Assembly: GCA_017649745.1 (NCBI GenBank)
Contig: JAGCGE010000273.1
Span: 1 to 11,270, forward strand
Source of the DNA: Clostridiales bacterium
GTDB taxonomy: Bacteria; Bacillota_A; Clostridia; Saccharofermentanales; Saccharofermentanaceae
Reading direction: 5' to 3'
DNA length: 11,270 bases
A program made the translations under genes and the position numbers. Position 1 is the first letter of the stretch; the number at the start of each line of letters is the position of its first letter. This document shows, piece by piece, positions 6,129 through 11,270 of this stretch. Below the pieces are notes generated by a model, which worked only from the letters and a program-made list of their open reading frames with translations, was not told where the DNA came from and did not search any database.

Positions 6129-8288
6129 TTATTGCATCTGCGCAGTATATAATCCGTAATAGATTCCTTTTCGTTCCAGAAGTTCGCTGTGGGTTCCGAT
6201 CTCAGCGATGCTGTGGCCGTCTATTACCATGATCCTGTCTGCATTCTTAAGAGTCGAAAGTCTGTGCGCGATCGCAAATGTCGTCTTACCGCTCGTAAGT
6301 CTGTCGAGAGCCTTCTGGATCATGAACTCACTTTCCGTATCAAGGCTTGCCGTTGCCTCATCAAGGATGAGGATCTTAGGATCAGTCAGAATCGCTCTTG
6401 CTATGGCGATACGCTGACGCTCACCTCCGGAAAGCGTGTATCCCTTCTCACCTACATAAGTGTTATAACCATCAGGAAGTTTACTTATGAACTCGTGGGC
6501 GTTGGCTAACTTCGCTGCTCTGATTATCTCACCTATACTAGCATCTCTTTTCGAAAACCTGATGTTATCGATGATCGTACCTGAGAACAGGAACGTCTCC
6601 TGAAGGACGACGCCAAGCTGTGAGTGATATGACTTCTGAGAGATGTTCTTCATATCGCAGCCGTCAACCAGGATACTTCCGTCGTCTGTCTCATAAAGTC
6701 TCATGAGAAGGTTAATGAGAGTCGACTTACCAGTTCCTGATGCACCGACTATACCGATCATCTCGCCCGGCTTGATCACCGCATTAATGTCTTCCAGAAC
6801 AGGCTGATATGACTTGTAACCGAATGTTGCGTGATCGAATGTGATCTCACCTTTTATCTTGACATCGGAAGCCTCAGGAGACTCCTCCTTGACCTTCTGA
6901 GCAAGAACATCATAGATACGCTCAAGGCTGGATTTAAGTCTAGATACTTCACGAGGAAGTCTGCCAAGCCAGCCGACATACTGGAATAAGAGAAGCGTAT
7001 AGGAGATGAACTGATAAAGTTCACCTGATGTCATCGTATTTCCAAGAACAGAACGACCGCCAAAATAGACGACGATTACAAGTCCAAGACCCATGAAAAA
7101 CGACATCAGAAAATCGAATAATCCCCAGAAACGTTCGTTACGCATCTGAACTTTTGCGAATTCTCCGGAGAGTACTTTGAAGCGCTCTGCTTCATCATTT
7201 TCCTTACCGTAACTCTTCACGATCCTCATACCTGAGATAACGTCCTGAAGGTCACTAGCGACATCGTCATTCTTCCTGTTCTGAACATGGAAGATCCTGC
7301 TTATCGTCTTTCTTAATGAAAGCATCATGACTGCCACAAACGGAACGATCGAGAGTGTAAGAAGCGCGAGTTTCCAGTCAAGGACGATCATGAATACCAT
7401 ATCCCATATGAAGATAAAGAGAATGGCAAAGAGGTTACAGAATACATCCGCCATGAATTCGGAAATGAATCTTGTATCCTGCGTGATCCTGTTTAAAAGT
7501 TCACCGGGACGTCTGTCGTTGATGAAGCTTAGCGGCAGCTTCTGATACTTTTCGAAAAGCTGCTTTCGAAGATCGGCAGAGATCTTGGAACCGAGCTTAG
7601 CCGTCGAAACGCTCTTTGCGATGTTGATGAACACGATACTGACACTGAAGGTGAACATAACAGCAAGGAACATCATGGCTGTACTTATGTGACCGTTCTT
7701 CTCAAGAACATTATTGATGAGACGCTTCTGAACTTCAGGGTTCAAGAGCGTTACGACTGCAACTGCGACCATGAGAAGGAATACACCGAAGAATTCTTTT
7801 CGATATGGTCTTATGAACTCACGAAGTATGTGATAGAAACCGCCGTTACCCGTGCACTTCGAGCACGTTCCTGTTCCAGGGATAACGCGTCCGCACTTAG
7901 GACAGATCTTCTCATATTCGCTGCTTTCAACTTCTTCGAATCGGCCTGATATTAAGATGTTGATACCACGAGCAATGTAAGCATATCTGCTCATATGCTT
8001 CGACGAGTAGTGAGCGATGATCATGTCTTCGCCATCTTTACTGAGAGTCAGGATTCCGCCTCCGACACCAGGCTCAGCTGTCGCCTTCTGATAATCCTTT
8101 ATATCATAAGAAGTCTTCTTGTCTCCCTCGAAAACATGGATCTTCTTAGTTGTAACGACGACGAAAGAATCGTCGCTCCATTTACCGTTCTCATCTATAT
8201 CAACAGGTACCGAATAATAGATCTTCTCGTTTTCGGAAAGGTCTACGGAACCTTCTATAGCAGGAGGTAGTTTATAACGTAGAATCAT
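6129..8288 (-). CDS. ABC half-exporter with N-terminal PH-like domain and zinc ribbon
   Basis: This encodes 719 residues, longer than the usual ~580 for a fused membrane-ATPase exporter. Residues about 1-117 form a soluble domain (SFVVVTTKKIHVFEG, then YDIKDYQKA, then GGGILTLSKDGEDMIIAHYS) with the strand pattern of PH/GRAM-like modules; this fold call is inference. CPKC-x9-CSKC follows (Cys129, 132, 142, 145), a zinc ribbon. The membrane domain runs from about 155 to 450 and the ATPase from about 478: Walker A GASGTGKST (515-523), Q-loop Gln563, signature LSGGERQR (619-626), Walker B ILILDE (639-644), H-loop His675. All catalytic residues are present. AAGGAT stands about four bases before the ATG, and the stop of the DUF1854 gene is 15 bases upstream. 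As the third gene of the operon it probably pairs with the half-exporter at 8862-11141. Type IV/exporter-class export is known for the fold; cargo is unknown. Confidence 0.9.
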   Translation of the reverse strand: MILRYKLPPAIEGSVDLSENEKIYYSVPVDIDENGKWSDDSFVVVTTKKIHVFEGDKKTSYDIKDYQKATAEPGVGGGILTLSKDGEDMIIAHYSSKHMSRYAYIARGINILISGRFEEVESSEYEKICPKCGRVIPGTGTCSKCTGNGGFYHILREFIRPYRKEFFGVFLLMVAVAVVTLLNPEVQKRLINNVLEKNGHISTAMMFLAVMFTFSVSIVFINIAKSVSTAKLGSKISADLRKQLFEKYQKLPLSFINDRRPGELLNRITQDTRFISEFMADVFCNLFAILFIFIWDMVFMIVLDWKLALLTLSIVPFVAVMMLSLRKTISRIFHVQNRKNDDVASDLQDVISGMRIVKSYGKENDEAERFKVLSGEFAKVQMRNERFWGLFDFLMSFFMGLGLVIVVYFGGRSVLGNTMTSGELYQFISYTLLLFQYVGWLGRLPREVSRLKSSLERIYDVLAQKVKEESPEASDVKIKGEITFDHATFGYKSYQPVLEDINAVIKPGEMIGIVGASGTGKSTLINLLMRLYETDDGSILVDGCDMKNISQKSYHSQLGVVLQETFLFSGTIIDNIRFSKRDASIGEIIRAAKLANAHEFISKLPDGYNTYVGEKGYTLSGGERQRIAIARAILTDPKILILDEATASLDTESEFMIQKALDRLTSGKTTFAIAHRLSTLKNADRIMVIDGHSIAEIGTHSELLERKGIYYGLYTAQMQ

Positions 8289-8303
8289 ATTATCCTTTAC
8301 GAT

Positions 8304-8840
8304 TTACAGGAATAAATCGAGCATCCTCCTTTCCTTCTTCGTAAGCTTATCAACGTCCTTGATCTCGAATCTGTTCTCATCGACATCCTTGATGATAAGC
8401 CTCGTATCTGAGAGCTTAGATACTGCATTAGATCCCATGTTGATCGCAAATCTGCATTCACCCTTATCTGTTTCAACATGGAAATATGCGTAGCCGTACT
8501 CGTCTTTTATCTCGTAGATCTTGCTGATGACAGGAGTAAAATAACTTAGTCGAAGCTGCTCATTGATCAAAGTCTTTGTCTCTTCGCTCATGGCGTTCAG
8601 ATCTTCGATTATTCCGATCTCCTTATCACCGTTTACGTGATCTCTTATCGACAGATACTTATCAGCATCCGAGAAAGGGAAAAGCCTTACGACTCTTACT
8701 CTCTTATAGTGCTCGCCGTTATAGTCGAGACTTAAGAAACCACCCGCAGTCTTCGTGAATTTCTCATTCTTGGTGATGATATTTGTAGCAGTCATTTCCT
8801 CTGCTTTTTTCTCATAAATGTTAAGTGTGTTGTCTGACAT
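8304..8840 (-). CDS. DUF1854 family protein, accessory to the flanking ABC exporters
   Basis: This encodes 178 residues without signal peptide or membrane segment, so it is likely cytoplasmic. From about residue 34 the sequence follows DUF1854: GGFLSLDYNGEHYKRVRVV, RLFPFSDADKYLSI, EIGIIEDLNAMSEET, LSYFTPVISKIYEIKDEYG, HVETDKGECRF, DTRLIIKDVDENRFEI and a C-terminal KERRMLDLFL. DUF1854 proteins are known from databases next to ABC exporters, in betaproteobacteria under the name cyanophycin metabolism-associated; the biochemical role is not established. About 30 N-terminal residues extend beyond the family core. AAGGAGG (8847-8853) six bases before the ATG is the strongest ribosome binding site of the operon, so this protein may be made in good amount. 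It sits 21 bases after one exporter gene and 15 before the other, which strongly suggests a joint complex; a regulator or substrate-presenting subunit is my inference. Confidence 0.88.
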   Translation of the reverse strand: MSDNTLNIYEKKAEEMTATNIITKNEKFTKTAGGFLSLDYNGEHYKRVRVVRLFPFSDADKYLSIRDHVNGDKEIGIIEDLNAMSEETKTLINEQLRLSYFTPVISKIYEIKDEYGYAYFHVETDKGECRFAINMGSNAVSKLSDTRLIIKDVDENRFEIKDVDKLTKKERRMLDLFL

Positions 8841-8861
8841 GTTTTCCCTCCTTCTTCCTCA

Positions 8862-11141
8862 TCAGAATTCAGTCTGAAGTGCCAGTGACTTATTCTGAAG
8901 TTCGAGCAGTGTCTTATAGATACCGCCATCGATATTACTTAATTCTTCTTCTGTTCCTTCCTCGACTATACGGCCGCCATCAATAACGATGAGTCTGTCC
9001 GCATCGCGAAGAGTAGAAAGTCTGTGCGCGATCGAAAGCGTTGTCCTTCCCTTAACGAGATAATTAAGAGAATGCTGTATCGCTTTTTCGGTCTGTGTAT
9101 CAACACTTGCAGTTGCCTCATCAAGAATGAGGATCTTAGGATCAGCTAAGATCGCTCTAGCAATTGAGATCCTCTGCTTCTCACCACCTGAGAGGTCCTT
9201 ACCTGAAGCACCGATTATGGTGTCGTAGCCGTCAGGAAGCTTACTTATGAATTCATGAGCACTCGCAAGCTTAGCCGCACGGATGATATCTGCACGTGAT
9301 GCATTCTCATTACCGTAAGCGATGTTCTTCGCAACTGAACCCATGAAGATGTAAGTATCCTGAGATACCATCGCAACGTTCCTTCGAAGGTCGTTAAGAG
9401 CCAGATCTCTTACATCAGTTCCGTCGATCTTTATCGAGCCTTCATTAACGTCGTAAAGTCTCGAGATGAGGTTAACGAGAGTCGATTTACCAGCACCTGA
9501 TCTACCGACGATTCCGAGCATCTCACCTTCATTTATCTTGATATTAAGCTCCTTAAGAACAGGTCTTCCAACCTGGTATCCGAACGTAACGTTATCAAGC
9601 TCTATAACACCGCGTGGGTCCGTAAGTCTAACAGGATCCTTAGCTTCCTGGATCTCAGGTATCGCATCCATGATCTCGAAAAGACGTTCAGCGGAATTGA
9701 TGCTGTCTGCCCACATCCTGAATATCCATGCGAAGAAGTTCATCGGACCATTAAGCTGCATTACATAACCAACGAAAGTGATGAGTACACCAAGTTCGAT
9801 CTCATGTGTCTGGAGAACGAAGAATACACCAACGAGCCAGATCCAAATTCCTGAAACTTCCTGAACGAGATTGTATAAGATCTCGAACTTGTTACGGAGC
9901 TTCGCGATATCGATCTCAGCATCACGAAGATTATCACTTGGTCCCTTAAACCTCTTCATCTCTTCATCCTGCTGGCCGAATGCCTTAACGACACGCGCAC
10001 CTGAAAGGTTATCGTTAGCCTTACCGTTCACCGCTTTTTCAGCACGGTGTCTCTTACCTGCCAGGATCCAAAGACCCGGACGAAGCTTAACAGTCATGAA
10101 GACGAGAAGCGGCAGGAGGATGCATGCGATGAGCGCCATCTTCCAGTTCAGATTGAACATGACGATAAACGTGCTTATGATGGTTATTCCGTGGACGAAT
10201 ATCATCGGCAAGCCGTCGATAAAGAAGTTCCTTACCCTGTCAGAATCGCTTAGTACTCTTGTCATGAGACCGCCTGTCTGCTTGTTTACGAAAAAGCTCA
10301 GCGACAGTCTGCTCATGGCGTCAAATACATCGTTCTTGATATCCCTTATCGCGCTGCTCGAAAGCTTCGCCATAACGAATATCTGCAGGTAGTTTGACAG
10401 CGCCTGAGTAAACCTTACTATAATCATGACGATCGCTACAACAAGAAGCGCGAGTCCGATGTTCTCACCAAGACCGAAAGTACTTAAGTAGTCCTTATCT
10501 TTTTCGAGGACATGATCGAAAAGCACCTTACCGATGAGGTATGGCCACGCGATGTTGATCGCACCGTTTACTGTGTAAGTTAAGATCAGCACTAACACCT
10601 GCACTTTGTATTTCAGAAAATACTTTAATGTCCTTCCGAATATCGAGCGCTTGTTCTTCTTCTGCTCAACAGGTTCTTCAGTCTCCTCTTCAGACTCCTC
10701 TTCTACTTCGAGTTCGCCACCGTGCAGGAATCCCTTGAGCTTTCTGAAAAGGACGTTCATCTGTTCCTGATAGCGATTGGTGAAGCAAGCGATATTAACA
10801 TCGCTTCCGTTATATTCCCCCAATAAAACATTAGACCCGACGTAAACATCGAGCCTAATGTGCGCTAATTTATCAATGTCGTAAATCTCAACATCGTATT
10901 CGCCGGGCTCATCGTCTATCAGACCGTTTCCTGTATCCGCATTTCTGAAAAGGTGAACTGTGTTAGCTGGAAGTTCCATAGTAAGAACTGCCACCTTATC
11001 ATTAGTAACTACTACATGACCCTTAATGTAGTTGCCTTCAATAGACAAGTCTATAGGACTATGGATCAAGATGTCCTTGTCAGTGATCTTCTGATCCTTA
11101 AGCTTGTCCAAGACTTTCCTGGTCAATCTTGAATCCTTCAT
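8862..11141 (-). CDS. ABC half-exporter with N-terminal PH-like domain and acidic linker
   Basis: This encodes 759 residues and is the first gene of the operon. Residues about 25-135 are soluble and beta-rich (GHVVVTNDKVAVLTMELP, YDVEIYDIDKLAHIRLDVYV, VLLGEYNGSDVNIACF), resembling the front domain of the partner exporter in strand pattern. A Glu-rich linker (about 142-158) follows, then a basic KKNKR and the membrane domain from about 165 to 480. The ATPase starts near 510: Walker A GRSGAGKST (546-554), Q-loop Gln594, signature LSGGEKQR (650-657), Walker B ILILDE (670-675), H-loop His706. No zinc ribbon is present. The start is set at 11141 (MKDSRL), where AGAGGGG is eight bases upstream; an in-frame ATG at 11168 has no ribosome binding site and would lie about 12 bases from the predicted transcript start. 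Exporter activity is known for this fold; its cargo is unknown. Confidence 0.9.
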   Translation of the reverse strand: MKDSRLTRKVLDKLKDQKITDKDILIHSPIDLSIEGNYIKGHVVVTNDKVAVLTMELPANTVHLFRNADTGNGLIDDEPGEYDVEIYDIDKLAHIRLDVYVGSNVLLGEYNGSDVNIACFTNRYQEQMNVLFRKLKGFLHGGELEVEEESEEETEEPVEQKKNKRSIFGRTLKYFLKYKVQVLVLILTYTVNGAINIAWPYLIGKVLFDHVLEKDKDYLSTFGLGENIGLALLVVAIVMIIVRFTQALSNYLQIFVMAKLSSSAIRDIKNDVFDAMSRLSLSFFVNKQTGGLMTRVLSDSDRVRNFFIDGLPMIFVHGITIISTFIVMFNLNWKMALIACILLPLLVFMTVKLRPGLWILAGKRHRAEKAVNGKANDNLSGARVVKAFGQQDEEMKRFKGPSDNLRDAEIDIAKLRNKFEILYNLVQEVSGIWIWLVGVFFVLQTHEIELGVLITFVGYVMQLNGPMNFFAWIFRMWADSINSAERLFEIMDAIPEIQEAKDPVRLTDPRGVIELDNVTFGYQVGRPVLKELNIKINEGEMLGIVGRSGAGKSTLVNLISRLYDVNEGSIKIDGTDVRDLALNDLRRNVAMVSQDTYIFMGSVAKNIAYGNENASRADIIRAAKLASAHEFISKLPDGYDTIIGASGKDLSGGEKQRISIARAILADPKILILDEATASVDTQTEKAIQHSLNYLVKGRTTLSIAHRLSTLRDADRLIVIDGGRIVEEGTEEELSNIDGGIYKTLLELQNKSLALQTEF

Positions 11142-11149
11142 TTCATATA

Positions 11150-11156
11150 CCCCTCT
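11150..11156 (-). promoter_or_regulatory. Ribosome binding site fixing the start of the first exporter gene
   Basis: AGAGGGG on the minus strand lies eight bases before the ATG at 11141. Nothing similar precedes the in-frame ATG at 11168, where the upstream bases read CTTCCATTATTCGAAA. Confidence 0.7.
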
Positions 11157-11186
11157 GTTTTGTTTCATTTTCGAATAATGGAAGTG

Positions 11187-11195
11187 ATTGTAACA
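11187..11195 (-). promoter_or_regulatory. Extended -10 promoter of the ABC/DUF1854 operon
   Basis: On the minus strand TGTTACAAT gives TACAAT (11187-11192, five of six) plus the TG of an extended -10 (11194-11195). A TTGAGC lies only 12 bases upstream of it, too near to serve as -35, and no good hexamer stands at 16-18 bases. The predicted start near 11180 leaves a leader of about 40 bases. Confidence 0.5.
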
Positions 11196-11233
11196 CTAAT
11201 GTTTGCTCAATGATAGTAAGAATTATTTAATTT

Positions 11234-11251
11234 TTGATTATTCATTATCAA
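11234..11251. promoter_or_regulatory. Palindrome upstream of the ABC/DUF1854 operon, possible operator
   Basis: TTGATTATTCATTATCAA is symmetric at 14 of 18 positions, with perfect 5-base outer arms TTGAT/ATCAA. It lies about 45-60 bases upstream of the operon -10. Read on the minus strand it contains TGATAAT followed by ATAATCA, which loosely resembles Fur-family operators. The surroundings are very AT-rich, so chance similarity is a real alternative. Confidence 0.3.
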
Positions 11252-11270
11252 TACTTTTGAAATGCTCGAA

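Noticed and set aside
6189..6509. Open frames opposite the exporter, hydrolase and lipoprotein genes (for example 6189-6509, 7689-7949, 9871-10392)
   Set aside because: They are antisense to well-supported coding sequences, have no plausible ribosome binding sites or family-like content, and arise from the codon use of the real genes.
6129..11141. Naming the operon a cyanophycin transporter
   Set aside because: The DUF1854 link to cyanophycin comes from other phyla; no cyanophycin synthetase or cyanophycinase is visible here, so the cargo is left open.
11142..11168. Longer start of the first exporter gene at ATG 11168
   Set aside because: No ribosome binding site precedes it and it lies about 12 bases from the predicted transcript start; AGAGGGG supports 11141.
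1..11270. CRISPR array, tRNA, insertion sequence or prophage signs
   Set aside because: No regularly spaced repeats, cloverleaf-like sequence, transposase motif or terminal repeats were seen.

Overview
The window reads like the chromosome of a low-to-mid GC Gram-positive anaerobe of the class Clostridia. Two proteins carry lipoprotein signal peptides, ribosome binding sites are strong GGAGG-type, spacers are AT-rich, and the families present (DUF1848, DUF3592, solute-binding lipoproteins, paired ABC half-exporters) are common there. I cannot name the genus from sequence alone. No rRNA, tRNA, CRISPR array, insertion sequence or phage gene is visible, and no gene-free stretch exceeds 300 bases.

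Left part (1-2599): the 3' end of a DUF1848 gene (+) meets a small lipoprotein gene (-), with the two stop codons touching. Upstream of the lipoprotein on the same strand is a gene for a polytopic membrane protein ending in an alpha/beta-hydrolase (prolyl-aminopeptidase-like) domain.

Middle part (2600-6128): a divergent, 97-base promoter region leads into a DUF3592-type membrane protein (+). It is followed 19 bases later by a previously uncalled 46-codon ORF that is recognisably a second copy of that protein's C-terminal tail. Next, with its own promoter and an inverted repeat over the -35, comes an 810-residue lipoprotein. Its C-terminal half looks like an ABC sugar-type solute-binding protein and its N-terminal half like a beta-rich repeat domain. 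A strong hairpin separates it from the convergent operon on the right.

Right part (6080-11270): a compact three-gene operon on the minus strand encodes an ABC half-exporter, a DUF1854 protein and a second ABC half-exporter, with spacers of 21 and 15 bases, one promoter and one terminator. Both exporters have a soluble N-terminal domain of about 115-135 residues, which I read as PH/GRAM-like, ahead of the membrane domain; the second also has a CPKC...CSKC zinc ribbon. DUF1854 proteins are known as partners of such exporters, in proteobacteria near cyanophycin genes. Here no cyanophycin gene is in view, so the cargo is open. This operon is the best candidate for a poorly described system in the window.
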